Assembly (NCBI GenBank): GCA_000739515.1
Contig: DF820458.1
Location: 841,068-879,856 of the forward strand
Direction of reading: 5' to 3'
Source of the DNA: Candidatus Moduliflexus flocculans
GTDB lineage: Bacteria; Moduliflexota; Moduliflexia; Moduliflexales; Moduliflexaceae
DNA: 38,789 bases
The position numbers and the translations under genes are program-made. Numbering within the stretch: position 1 is the first letter of the stretch; each line of letters opens with the position of its first letter. Positions 31,298 to 38,789 of this stretch are shown here, in pieces. The notes below the pieces were generated by a model. That model was not told where the DNA came from. It worked only from the letters and a program-made list of their open reading frames with translations, and did not search any database.

Positions 31298-32783
31298 GCA
31301 ATTTCCGGGCGTGTTAGCGAATGACGGCGTCAATCTGACCGTCAGGCGCGGCAGCATTCACGCCATTATTGGCGAAAACGGCGCGGGCAAAACCACGCTG
31401 ATGAACCTGCTGTATGGCCTGCATCGCCCGGACAGCGGCGAAATACTGGTCAACGAGCAGCCGGTCGCGATTGATAGCCCGCGTCACGCCATGCGGCTCG
31501 GCATCGGCATGGTGCATCAGCATTTTATGCTCGTGCCATCGTTTACGATTGCCGAAAATATTGTGCTTGGCTCAGAACCGCAGCGCGGCGTCTCGTTCGA
31601 CCGGAAACGCGCCATTGCCACGACGCGGGAACTTTCGGAACAGTACGGTTTGCGCGTTGACCCGACCGTCAAAGTGCAAGACACGACCGTCGGCATTCAG
31701 CAGCGGGTGGAAATCCTGAAAACGCTCTATCGCGGGGCGGAAATCTTGATTCTCGACGAGCCGACCGCCATTCTGACGCCGCAGGAAGTGCGCGAATTTT
31801 TCGCGACTGTCCGCTTTTTGACGACAAGCGGCAAAACGATTCTGTTTATCAGCCACAAGCTTCAGGAAGTCCTTGAAATCGCCGATGACATCACGGTCAT
31901 GCGGCGCGGCAAGGTCGTCGGCGAGGCGCGAGCGGCGGAGGCGACCGAAGCGCAGCTTGCCAGCCTGATGGTGGGGCGGAACGTGCTGTTCGAAGTGGAG
32001 AAATCGGCGACGGTCATTGGCGAGCCTGGGCTTACTGTGCAGGAATTGCAGGCGCGAGACAAGCGTGGCCTGTTTGCGGTCAAAGGTGTCTCGTTCAGCG
32101 TGCGGCGCGGCGAAATTCTCGGCATTGCCGGCGTTGAAGGGAATGGGCAGAGCGAATTGATTGAAGCGATTACTGGCTTGCATGCCGCCGCAAGCGGAAG
32201 CATTACGCTAAACGGTCAGCCGATTCAGGATTGTTCGGTCATCGAGCGCCGCCGGATGGGAATGGCGCATATTCCCGAAGATCGCCTGTCGGTTGGGTTG
32301 AACCTGAAAGGCTCTGTGTCTGAAAATCTGATTGCCGGGAAGCACCGGCAACAGCCCTATCAACGCGGCTGGAAACGACGCGATGCCGCTCAGATCCGCG
32401 GTTATGCCAGCCATTTGATGCAGCAATTCGACATTCGCGCCGCGTCGGTTGATACGACGGTGTCCACCTTATCCGGCGGAAATATGCAAAAAGTGGTCGT
32501 GGGGCGCGAATTCAGCATGGAGGCGCATTGCCTGATTGTTTCGCAGCCGACGCGAGGCGTGGATGTCGGCGCAATCGAGGCGATTCATCAGATGATTTTG
32601 GCGCAGGCCGCTTCCGGCAAAGCGATTCTGCTGGTGTCGGCGGAACTCGATGAACTTTATAAACTCAGCGACCGGATTCTGGTCATGTATGAAGGAAAAA
32701 TTGTCGGAGAATGCGATCCGCGTCAGGTCACGAAAGAAGAAATCGGCTTGTATATGACCGGCGCGAAACGTGATACACTATGA
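31266..32783 (+). CDS. Simple-sugar/nucleoside-type ABC transporter ATPase with two nucleotide-binding domains
   Basis: A 505-residue protein starting at the ATG at 31266 after AGGAG. The first domain has an intact Walker A (GENGAGKTT at 36-44), Walker B LILDEPTAIL, and an unusual signature (VGIQQRVEIL). The second has the degenerate P-loop GVEGNGQSE and a standard LSGGNMQK signature, as in the RbsA/YufO type that serves BMP-binding proteins. It would energise uptake with two permeases, but none is encoded nearby. Its stop overlaps the next ATG by four bases, coupling it to a nucleotidyltransferase-like gene instead. Confidence 0.93.
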   Translation: MNAVEMKHISKQFPGVLANDGVNLTVRRGSIHAIIGENGAGKTTLMNLLYGLHRPDSGEILVNEQPVAIDSPRHAMRLGIGMVHQHFMLVPSFTIAENIVLGSEPQRGVSFDRKRAIATTRELSEQYGLRVDPTVKVQDTTVGIQQRVEILKTLYRGAEILILDEPTAILTPQEVREFFATVRFLTTSGKTILFISHKLQEVLEIADDITVMRRGKVVGEARAAEATEAQLASLMVGRNVLFEVEKSATVIGEPGLTVQELQARDKRGLFAVKGVSFSVRRGEILGIAGVEGNGQSELIEAITGLHAAASGSITLNGQPIQDCSVIERRRMGMAHIPEDRLSVGLNLKGSVSENLIAGKHRQQPYQRGWKRRDAAQIRGYASHLMQQFDIRAASVDTTVSTLSGGNMQKVVVGREFSMEAHCLIVSQPTRGVDVGAIEAIHQMILAQAASGKAILLVSAELDELYKLSDRILVMYEGKIVGECDPRQVTKEEIGLYMTGAKRDTL

Positions 32784-33592
32784 ATACGCATCCATTTGAA
32801 CTGTTGGTTCATGATTTTATGCTGAATGAAGAAGTCGAGGCGATTCTACTGGCAGGCTCGCGGGCGCGGCAGGCGCACGACGCGCATTCGGATTATGATT
32901 TGTATGTCTATCTCTCGCGCGAGTTGCCGGTCACAACGCGCAAAACGATCACGGATAACCATTGTTCTTACTTGGAATTGAACAATCAATTCTGGGAAAC
33001 CGAGGACGACGGCATTTTATCGGATGGCACGCCGATTGACATCATTTATCGCAGTCTGGACTGGCTGGCGGGGGAAGTCGAGCGCGTTGTCGTTCAGCAT
33101 CAGGCGCGCACCGGCTATACCACCTGCTTCTGGTCAAACCTGTTGAATTCGACGATTCTGTTTGACCGCGCTGGTCGCGCCAAAGCGATTCAGGAGAAAT
33201 ACAACGTGCCGTATCCGCCAGAATTGCAGCGCAGCATCATCCGCAAAAATTATCCGCTGCTCAAGCAGAAACTACCAGCCTATTATCATCAAATCGAAAA
33301 AGCGATACAGCGCGGCGATGCCGTCAGCGTGCATCACCGCCTGACCGAATTGCTCGCCAGCTATTTCGACATTCTGTTTGCGGTCAACGCCTATCCGCAT
33401 CCCGGCGAAAAACGGCTGATCTCCATCGCAAAAACGCACTGCGCGAAATTGCCGGAGCGTTTTGAAGAAGACATCACCGGCATGATTCAGGCGGTCGGCG
33501 CACGCAATCAGACGCTGTTGGAGCGCGTCAACGGCACGCTTGACCGCCTTGACGCACTGCTGAAACACGAAGGATTATTTCCCGCATCGTGA
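32780..33592 (+). CDS. Nucleotidyltransferase-fold protein (DUF4037-like)
   Basis: A 270-residue protein whose ATG overlaps the ABC gene's stop (ATGA). Residues 23-42 (LLAGSRARQAHDAHSDYDLY) hold the Pol-beta nucleotidyltransferase signature: GSxA loop and Asp38/Asp40 metal ligands, with another Asp in PIDIIYRSLDW. The C-terminal half is helical and resembles the DUF4037 helical domain. Substrate unknown; relatives include aminoglycoside-type transferases and proteins of unknown role. Tight coupling to a transporter ATPase is unusual. It converges with the flavin reductase gene, overlapping by 18 bases. Confidence 0.85.
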   Translation: MNTHPFELLVHDFMLNEEVEAILLAGSRARQAHDAHSDYDLYVYLSRELPVTTRKTITDNHCSYLELNNQFWETEDDGILSDGTPIDIIYRSLDWLAGEVERVVVQHQARTGYTTCFWSNLLNSTILFDRAGRAKAIQEKYNVPYPPELQRSIIRKNYPLLKQKLPAYYHQIEKAIQRGDAVSVHHRLTELLASYFDILFAVNAYPHPGEKRLISIAKTHCAKLPERFEEDITGMIQAVGARNQTLLERVNGTLDRLDALLKHEGLFPAS

Positions 33593-34111
33593 GTATTTTT
33601 CGGTGCCGGCAATCGCAACGATTTCGCCGAAATAAATGCGATGATAATCTTGTGCCGGATAATTCGCGCTGATGGCGGGATCAAGAAACTGCGACGGATT
33701 CATGTCGTCCCAATACATTTTGCGACATTCCACAATCAGTTCCGCTTCCGCGAAGCCGGGCGCAGCGACCTGCGACGACGCAATCGGCGTCAGCCCGGCC
33801 TCCAGCATTTTATTAACATGCCGCCCCGATTTTGAGCCGCAAATCTGCAAGATTTTTTTCTGCGATTCCGGGAATGCGCTCAGGGTAAACGTGTCGTAGG
33901 CGTTTATAAATTCATACGTGTAGCGCACGGGTCTGACAACCACCTGCGCAAACGGCTTGTTCCACATTGTGCCGAAACTCCCCCAACCGACGGTCATGGT
34001 ATTGAATTTTCCGGTATGAAAATCTCCAGCAGTCAGCAACAGCCATTGATTTGCCCAGGAATAATGCGGATGAATTACAAAGTCATTGTGAGAAATTGGA
34101 TGGCGTTCCAT
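33575..34111 (-). CDS. Flavin reductase family protein
   Basis: A 178-residue protein with AAAGGAG six bases before the ATG. The FMN-binding split-barrel pattern is clear: WLLLTAGDFHTGKFNTMTVGWGSFGTMWNKP, VVVRPVRYTYEFINAYDTFTLSAFPE, then ICGSKSGRHVNKM, and the end YHRIYFGEIVAI. Members reduce flavin with NAD(P)H or bind FMN for another enzyme. No monooxygenase partner is adjacent. A hairpin at 34131 lies upstream. Confidence 0.9.
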   Translation of the reverse strand: MERHPISHNDFVIHPHYSWANQWLLLTAGDFHTGKFNTMTVGWGSFGTMWNKPFAQVVVRPVRYTYEFINAYDTFTLSAFPESQKKILQICGSKSGRHVNKMLEAGLTPIASSQVAAPGFAEAELIVECRKMYWDDMNPSQFLDPAISANYPAQDYHRIYFGEIVAIAGTEKYSRCGK

Positions 34112-34130
34112 AAAAACTCCTTTAGATATC

Positions 34131-34151
34131 CAGGCACGGTGGGAGTGCCTG
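34131..34151. repeat. Short hairpin repeat CAGGCAC..GTGCCTG
   Basis: Seven-base arms CAGGCAC and GTGCCTG around a GGTGGGA loop, followed by ACACC. It lies just upstream of the flavin reductase start. The tail CTGACACC resembles the GTCAGACAC palindromes elsewhere in the window. Confidence 0.5.
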
Positions 34152-34280
34152 ACACCTGAACCGATTGATATTTAAGCAATAAGAAATTCTTGTTCATCTT
34201 TGTTCATGTCACGACTCAGACGTAAAAACGAGTCAACAACCTCAGAATGCAAGAAAAAAATAGCGAATAACTTAATACAC

Positions 34281-35093
34281 ATGCAGATAACATTCGATTC
34301 GATTTCATTCACCTATCCTATTGCCACGCGAACCGCGCCGCAATCCGTGTTGAATAACATCACGGCAGACGTTCAAACTGGGAAATTGATCGGCATCTGC
34401 GGCGCGACCGGCTCAGGGAAATCCACGTTGATTCGCCTGCTGAACGGTATTTTTAAACCAAGCTCTGGTCGCGTGTTGATTGATGGCGAAGACGTTCACC
34501 AATCAAAACAGACGCTCCGGCGCGTGCGGCAGCGCATCGGCATGAGTTTTCAATTCCCGGAACGCCAGCTATTCGGGCGAACCGTTTGGGAAGAATTCAC
34601 CTACACGCTTCAGCAGCATCGCATTGCGTCTGACGACATTAACGCGCGCATAGAAACAGCCGCCTCTTTGTTACAATTCGATCTTCAACATTTTCGAGAT
34701 CGCTCGCCGTTCGCTCTCAGTCGCAGCGAGCAGCGCAAGCTTGGCCTTGCCGTGATTCTCAGCCTGCGCCCGGAATTAATCGCACTGGATGAACCGACGG
34801 CAGGGCTGGATCGCGCGAATGCCGTGCATCTGCTTGAATTGCTGTCGCAGTTGCATCAGGCCAACCATTCGGATGTACTCATTGTCTCCCACGATCTCGA
34901 ACTGCTCCTGAAATACGCCGGATGGCTGCTTGTGCTGCATCAAGGCCGCATCGCGTTCAGCGGCACGCCGCAAGACCTGCTCGCCCAACCCGATATTCTC
35001 GCGCAGATTGGCCTGCCGCTGCCGCCGGTTTATCAGCTATTACAGCGGCTTCACGCGCAACCTTCTGGGCTTTTCGGAGAACGACACGGATAG
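34281..35093 (+). CDS. ECF-type transporter ATPase (EcfA-like)
   Basis: A 270-residue protein from the ATG at 34281 (MQITFDSISFTYP); no clear ribosome site precedes it. Walker A GATGSGKST at 41-49, the EcfA-specific Q-loop run FQFPERQLFG, and Walker B LIALDEPTAGLD are present. The ABC signature reads LSRSEQRKLG instead of LSGGQ, so activity may be altered. EcfA subunits power vitamin or metal uptake with an EcfT scaffold and an S component; neither is encoded in the window. The last codons (GERHG and stop) fall in a foldback repeat, so the native C-terminus may be lost. Confidence 0.85.
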   Translation: MQITFDSISFTYPIATRTAPQSVLNNITADVQTGKLIGICGATGSGKSTLIRLLNGIFKPSSGRVLIDGEDVHQSKQTLRRVRQRIGMSFQFPERQLFGRTVWEEFTYTLQQHRIASDDINARIETAASLLQFDLQHFRDRSPFALSRSEQRKLGLAVILSLRPELIALDEPTAGLDRANAVHLLELLSQLHQANHSDVLIVSHDLELLLKYAGWLLVLHQGRIAFSGTPQDLLAQPDILAQIGLPLPPVYQLLQRLHAQPSGLFGERHG

Positions 35094-35192
35094 GTGTAAA
35101 AAGGATACGCTGCGTCGCCTTTCTTGTTCAAGAAATATGGAAATCGCTGAATTTCATGGCGTAATCCGCCCTTACACCTATCCTTGTCGTTC
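35079..35192. repeat. 114-bp foldback element at the 3' end of the EcfA-like gene
   Basis: GAACGACACGGATAGGTGTAA (35079-35099) pairs with 35172-35192 in 20 of 21 positions, with weaker inner pairing (GGATACGC/GCGTAATCC). The element supplies the last five codons and the stop of the EcfA-like gene. No coding content. Confidence 0.85.
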
Positions 35193-35239
35193 CAGCATTC
35201 GGCATTCCTGGGCATTCGACGATTATTTTCATTCAAAAT

Positions 35240-35259
35240 CCTTGACATTTTTTGTCAGG
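35240..35259 (+). promoter_or_regulatory. Palindrome over a TTGACA box upstream of the metal regulator
   Basis: CCTTGACA and TGTCAGG flank a short T tract. TTGACA at 35242-35247 could be a -35 box, though no good -10 follows at 17 bases. The dyad, 70 bases before the DtxR-like gene, may be its own operator. It does not match the classical DtxR box. Confidence 0.35.
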
Positions 35260-35330
35260 AAAACATCTTGAGCTTTAGAAAATATTTTCGTCGCACCTAA
35301 AAATATTCATATTAAAGTAAGGAAGAACTC

Positions 35331-35783
35331 ATGACCGCGCAAGCCGACCCTATCAGCAACAGCCTGGAAGATTATATGGAAGCAATCTTCCATATCCAGA
35401 GCCAGAAACAGGCCGCCAAAGCCAAAGACATCGCCGAACGCCTGCAAGTCAGCAATTCCTCCGTCACTGGCGCATTGCGCCTGTTAGCGGAGAAAGGGCT
35501 GATCAACTACGCGCCGTATGACCTGATTACGTTGACCTCAAAAGGCAAAGAAATCGCCAGAACCGTTGTGCGTAAGCATACGGCGCTGCTCGATTTTTTC
35601 GTCAATGTGCTGCGCATCGAACCAGACGAAGCAGAAGCGGTCGCCTGTAAGTTAGAACATGGTCTGTCTGACGGCATTTTAGCGCGAATCAAGCTGTTCA
35701 TGGAATTTTTAGACGCCTGTCCGCCGGAATGCGGCAAATGGCTGAAACAATTCGACACATATTGTCATACAAAACAGCCCTGA
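35331..35783 (+). CDS. Metal-dependent transcriptional regulator (DtxR/MntR family)
   Basis: A 150-residue protein with TAAGGAAG before the ATG. Residues 10-65 form the winged helix (SLEDYMEAIFHIQ, KAKDIAERLQVSNSSVTGALRLL, GLINYAPY). Residues 75-130 are the dimerisation and metal domain (VRKHTALLDFFVNVL, EAEAVACKLEHGLSD). Metal ligands expected in helix pairs (His, Glu, Cys) are present at CKLEHGLS. Such regulators repress metal uptake genes when iron or manganese is plentiful. It is followed by feoA and feoB, the probable target operon. Confidence 0.92.
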   Translation: MTAQADPISNSLEDYMEAIFHIQSQKQAAKAKDIAERLQVSNSSVTGALRLLAEKGLINYAPYDLITLTSKGKEIARTVVRKHTALLDFFVNVLRIEPDEAEAVACKLEHGLSDGILARIKLFMEFLDACPPECGKWLKQFDTYCHTKQP

Positions 35784-35805
35784 CAGGGTCTTAAACTCTG
35801 CCAGG
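35779..35805. repeat. Hairpin between the DtxR-like gene and feoA
   Basis: CCTGACAGGG and CTCTGCCAGG form an imperfect stem around GTCTTAAA. It overlaps the regulator's stop and precedes the feoA ribosome site by a few bases. It could reduce read-through or be a relic of the TTAAA-centred dyads such as the feoB terminator. Confidence 0.45.
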
Positions 35806-35830
35806 ACGAAGGTGAAGGAGTTGAACTGTG

Positions 35831-36064
35831 ATGACGTTAAAAGCTGTCAGTCCGGGAAGCCGGGTCATTGTGCAAAAACTAACTGGAAAAGGGGACATCA
35901 AGCGCCGCCTGATGGATATGGGCATTATTCCCGGCACGGAAATTCTCGTGCAAAAAGTCGCGCCGCTCGGCGATCCTGTCGAAATCAAATTCAAAGGCTA
36001 TAATCTGTCGTTACGCTGGAATGAAGCGGAAACAATCCTGGTGAAACCGAATGAGAAATCTTGA
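35831..36064 (+). CDS. feoA: Ferrous iron transport protein A
   Basis: A 77-residue SH3-like protein. The ATG at 35831 follows GTG; AAGGAGTT lies 12 bases upstream. KGDIKRRLMDMGIIPGTEILV and APLGDPVEIKFKGYNLSLRWNEA are the FeoA landmarks. It is a small cytoplasmic partner of FeoB needed for efficient Fe(II) uptake. The feoB ATG overlaps its end by 14 bases. Confidence 0.95.
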   Translation: MTLKAVSPGSRVIVQKLTGKGDIKRRLMDMGIIPGTEILVQKVAPLGDPVEIKFKGYNLSLRWNEAETILVKPNEKS

Positions 36065-38108
36065 GCCAACGCGCCAGATCACGATTGCCCTGACCGGCAA
36101 TCCAAATTCCGGCAAAACGACCGTCTTTAACGCCATTACCGGCACGCGCCAGCATGTCGGCAACTGGCCGGGCGTGACCGTCGAAAAAATCGAGGGGGCG
36201 ACAACGCATCGCGGCTACGCCGTCCACATCGTGGATTTGCCTGGCATTTACAGCCTGACCGCGTACTCGATGGAAGAAATCGTCGCGCGCGACTACCTTT
36301 TCACCGAACGTCCCGATGTCGTGATTGACGTGGTGGATGCCTCGAATTTAGAGCGTAACCTCTATTTAGCGCAGCAAATCAAGGAACTCGGCGTGCCGCT
36401 GATTTACGCGTTTAATATTATGGACGAGGCGAAAAAGCAGGGCTACGAAATTGACGTGCCGCAGTTGTCGAAACTGCTGGCGACGCCGATTCTGCCGACG
36501 GTTGGCACGCGCGGCGAAGGCATCCGCGAATTGCTCGACCTTGCGATTGACATCGTCGAAGGCAAATGCCAGACGACGCCGCTGCAATTCTATTACGGCG
36601 AAGAAATCGAAGTCGAACTTCACGCGCTTGAAACGCTGATTCGGCGGGATCCAGCGCTCTGCCAGGTGTATCCTCCACGCTGGCTCGCGGTAAAATTGAT
36701 TGAGGAAGATGCCGCCATCCGTAAACATCTCGCCGAATCGCCGCAAGGAAGCGCGATGTTAACGCAAACGCAGCAAAGTCTCGCCCGCCTCAACGTTATG
36801 TTCAATGAACATGGCGAAGCGCTGATCGCGGAACGGCGTTACGGCTTTGTGCATGGCGCGTTAAACGAAACGGTCAAGCTCCCGCCGCAAATCCGCTTCA
36901 CGACTTCGGACGCGGTGGATAAGATTCTGACGAACCGCGCCCTCGGCATTCCGATTTTTTTGGGCGTGATGTGGCTCGCGTTTCAATTCGTGGCGCATGT
37001 CGGTGGAGAATTGCTGCTCACGCCTATTGAATATCTTTTTCATTGGATTGGCGTGTTTGTGAAAGATTTCATGGTATCATCGCAAGCGCCGGGTTGGATG
37101 ATTTCGTTAGTGGTGGATGGCATTATTGCCGGAGTTGGCGGCGTGGCCGTCTTTCTACCGGTCATTTTCTCCTTATATCTGGTCATCGCCTTATTAGAAG
37201 GAAGCGGCTACATGGCGCGGGTCGCGTTCATCATGGATCGCGTCATGCACAGCATCGGCCTGCACGGGAAATCGTTTCTGCCGATGCTGCTCGGCTTCGG
37301 CTGCAACGTCCCGGCGATTATGGGCACGCGCATTTTAGAAAACCGGAGCGACCGCCTGCTGACGATTCTGATCAATCCGCTGATGTCATGCAGCGCGCGC
37401 CTGCCGATTTACGCAGTGTTTGCGGCGGCCTTTTTCCCGGAGCAGCAAGGCACGGTGATTTTTTCCATGTATTTTCTCGGCATCGCGCTGGCGATCTGCA
37501 TGGGGCTGCTGTTCAAAAAACTCCTATTTCCGGGCGAATCCGCGCCGTTCATCATGGAACTGCCGCCGTACCGGATGCCGACGATGAAAAGCCTCGCCCT
37601 GCACATGTGGGATCGCGGCAAGATGTTTCTCAAAAAAATGGGCGGCATTATCCTCTCGATTTCGATTATCATCTGGTTTATGGGAACATTTCCCTGGGGC
37701 GTCGAATTCGCCGCGGAACAGAGCTACATCGGCGTGCTCGGCAAGCTCTTCGCGCCGATATTTCATCCGCTCGGTTTCGGCACGTGGCAGGCCGCCGTCT
37801 CCTTCGTCTTTGGCTTGCTCGCCAAAGAAGTCGTCGTTTCGACCCTCAGCATTCTCTATGTCGGCGGCTCAAAAGTGGCGGATGACGCGCTGATCGGCGC
37901 GTTACAGCAAGTCTTTACGCCGCTGACCGCGTATGCGTTCATGGCTTTTTCGCTGATTTACACCTCCTGCGTCGCCACGATTGCCACCGTCAAGCGCGAA
38001 ACCAATTCATGGGCGTGGACGGCCTTTTCCGTCACCTACCAATTCGCGCTCGCCTGGCTCGTCGCCTTCGTGATTTATCAGGGCGGGCGGCTGATTGGGC
38101 TGCAATAA
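36051..38108 (+). CDS. feoB: Ferrous iron transport protein B
   Basis: A 685-residue protein. The N-terminal G domain shows G1 GNPNSGKTT at 16-24, G2 HVGNWPGVTV, G3 DLPGIYSL at 62-69, and G4 NIMDEA near 122. A spacer helix domain (about 175-285) leads to the membrane part (from about 297) with the Gate motifs: LPVIFSLYLVIALLEGSGYMARVAFIMDR, GFGCNVPAIMGTR, and LINPLMSCSARLPIYAVF. The CNVPA and SCSARLP pieces carry the conserved metal-path cysteines. It moves Fe(II) across the inner membrane using GTP. Length is normal for a FeoB. A strong terminator follows. Confidence 0.97.
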   Translation: MRNLEPTRQITIALTGNPNSGKTTVFNAITGTRQHVGNWPGVTVEKIEGATTHRGYAVHIVDLPGIYSLTAYSMEEIVARDYLFTERPDVVIDVVDASNLERNLYLAQQIKELGVPLIYAFNIMDEAKKQGYEIDVPQLSKLLATPILPTVGTRGEGIRELLDLAIDIVEGKCQTTPLQFYYGEEIEVELHALETLIRRDPALCQVYPPRWLAVKLIEEDAAIRKHLAESPQGSAMLTQTQQSLARLNVMFNEHGEALIAERRYGFVHGALNETVKLPPQIRFTTSDAVDKILTNRALGIPIFLGVMWLAFQFVAHVGGELLLTPIEYLFHWIGVFVKDFMVSSQAPGWMISLVVDGIIAGVGGVAVFLPVIFSLYLVIALLEGSGYMARVAFIMDRVMHSIGLHGKSFLPMLLGFGCNVPAIMGTRILENRSDRLLTILINPLMSCSARLPIYAVFAAAFFPEQQGTVIFSMYFLGIALAICMGLLFKKLLFPGESAPFIMELPPYRMPTMKSLALHMWDRGKMFLKKMGGIILSISIIIWFMGTFPWGVEFAAEQSYIGVLGKLFAPIFHPLGFGTWQAAVSFVFGLLAKEVVVSTLSILYVGGSKVADDALIGALQQVFTPLTAYAFMAFSLIYTSCVATIATVKRETNSWAWTAFSVTYQFALAWLVAFVIYQGGRLIGLQ

Positions 38109-38122
38109 ATCTGCGCCGCCCA

Positions 38123-38157
38123 AACCTCACAGGTGTTTAAAACCTGTGAGGTTTTTT
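38123..38157 (+). terminator. Rho-independent terminator of feoAB
   Basis: AACCTCACAGGT and ACCTGTGAGGTT pair around a seven-base loop, followed by six T. It lies 14 bases after the feoB stop. Confidence 0.9.
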
Positions 38158-38166
38158 CCGAATCAA

Positions 38167-38431
38167 TGCTTGACGAAAACATCCCTTTCAGCGATATCGC
38201 ATTGAACGCGTGGGCGGTTATAACATTTTCGATTGAGGCGATTTTTGCATAATCAGACATTCGAAAGATGAATATGAATTCGAACTGATCGTGCAGGATC
38301 AGGTGTTGGTGTTGAAACCGAAAGAGCCTCGAATCGAAGCGGCGGTCGGGCTGTATAAGGCAACGCATACAGTGAGCCTTGAGGAGATGGAAGAGGCGAT
38401 CCGAAAGAAAGGCGCTCATGATCGCGATTGA
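38167..38431 (+). pseudogene. Eroded AbrB-type antitoxin gene upstream of vapC
   Basis: A clear C-terminal part is readable in one frame from about 38264 to the TGA at 38429-38431: DEYEFELIVQDQVLVLKPK, AAVGLYKATHTVSLEEMEE, AIRKKGAHD. The N-terminal half is not in frame: NAWAVITFSIEA lies in another frame after an ATG at 38167, and RRFLHNQTFER in a third. An intact AbrB/SpoVT-type antitoxin would read through these in one frame. At least two frameshifts are needed, so it is likely dead, though the vapC start still overlaps its stop. Confidence 0.55.
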
Positions 38432-38789
38432 TACGAACGTCTTTGTCAGAATTTTAGTTGATGATCCGGAAGAAATCGCGCAAAGTCAAGCTGCGCGAAA
38501 GATTGCCAGCGCCGCCAAACAGATATATGTGCCGCAAATCGTGCAAGTCGAATCTGTTTGGGTGCTTGAAACCGCGTACAACGTCAAAAAACCCGATATG
38601 CTCAACATTCGGGAGCATGTGGCTGCGAACAACGCATTTGTGTTACAGCATGCGGATCGCTTTGCTGCGGCGGTGAATATGTTTCGTCTCAATAATGCCG
38701 ATTTTTCGGATTATCTGATTCTCTCATGTTACGCAGCCGATTCGAGACGAATGACCGCACACTCCCCTCCGGGGAGGGGTTGGGGGGGG
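38418..38789 (+). pseudogene. vapC: VapC-type PIN toxin gene, 3' end replaced by a repeat; runs off the window
   Basis: The ATG at 38418 overlaps the antitoxin stop. MIAIDTNVFVRILVDD carries Asp5, PQIVQVESVWVLET carries Glu45, and NNADFSDYLILS carries Asp95/Asp98, a standard VapC PIN layout. After Ser103 (38726) the family's C-terminus (with the usual TFD metal site) is replaced by CYAADSRRMTAHSPPGRGW, which is translated repeat sequence. No stop occurs before the window ends. The toxin lacks its last strand and acidic residue and is probably inactive. Confidence 0.8.
38723..38789. repeat. Copy of the TGTTACGCAGC repeat at the right window edge
   Basis: CTCATGTTACGCAGCC matches the outer end of the 28935 palindrome, and ACTCCCCTCCGGGGAGGGG its C/G-rich centre. 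The middle 30 bases differ. The final G-run mirrors the C-run at positions 36-45. It interrupts vapC. A mosaic member of the same repeat family. Confidence 0.75.

Noticed and set aside
37043..37885. Out-of-frame 280-codon plus-strand frame inside feoB
   Set aside because: feoB is continuous and complete in its own frame; this frame is a codon-bias artefact.

Overview
The window looks like chromosomal DNA of an uncultured, free-living Gram-negative-type bacterium. It is a gene-dense, mid-GC mosaic of short operons, with exported lipoproteins, FeoAB iron uptake, a GGDEF regulator, and a high load of small foldback repeats and toxin-antitoxin (TA) genes. I cannot name the organism. The many AAA-ATPase/PD-(D/E)XK genes, Uma2 and DUF4160/DUF2442 genes and palindromic repeats recall large-genome candidate phyla or filamentous bacteria, but that is an impression. 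Both window ends lie inside copies of a G/C-rich repeat, so they are probably contig ends where assembly stopped.

Positions 1-3987 hold two exported proteins on the minus strand (a thioredoxin-like protein and a DUF6599 protein), a decayed DNA-alkylation-repair gene, and a lipoprotein with TPR and SLH-like regions. Positions 3988-12572 form an accessory island. It has two large AAA-ATPase/PD-(D/E)XK nuclease fusions, a glycosyltransferase, a PIN toxin with a small coupled partner, a caspase-like peptidase with a C-terminal PDZ-like domain, an orphan UPF0175 antitoxin-type gene, a DUF4160 gene split by a 125-bp foldback element, DUF2442, and a membrane glycosyltransferase. Positions 12612-14976 hold a radical SAM/SPASM protein and an EFR1-type flavodoxin/ferredoxin protein.

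Positions 15218-25396 are more core-like: a receiver-histidine kinase, Ogt DNA methyltransferase, a receiver-GGDEF protein, a PIN-PhoH ATPase, a membrane-anchored repeat protein, RuvX, tRNA-Val(CAC), an isochorismatase-like hydrolase, a metallophosphoesterase and a primary-type sigma factor with a structured leader. Positions 25954-27874 are a compact operon of an ADP-ribosylglycohydrolase, an NrtR-like regulator with a ruined Nudix box, and a small lipoprotein. This suggests ADP-ribose/NAD control.

Positions 27934-34111 contain a CE7-type esterase, a fragment of a third AAA-ATPase gene cut off at a 72-bp palindrome, a BMP-type binding protein, a frameshifted Uma2 gene, a two-domain sugar/nucleoside-type ABC ATPase overlapping a nucleotidyltransferase-like gene (no permeases present), and a flavin reductase. 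Positions 34281-38108 hold a lone ECF-type ATPase whose 3' end lies in a foldback repeat, then a metal-dependent regulator, feoA and feoB with a strong terminator. The last 600 bases carry an eroded AbrB-like antitoxin and a VapC toxin gene cut short by a repeat.

The main theme is remodelling by small transposase-less palindromic elements. At least ten occur, and they coincide with the broken ends of several genes. The best candidate for an undescribed system is the 3988-10111 island (paired AAA-nucleases plus caspase-PDZ). The best regulatory hypothesis is the ADP-ribosylhydrolase/NrtR/lipoprotein operon.
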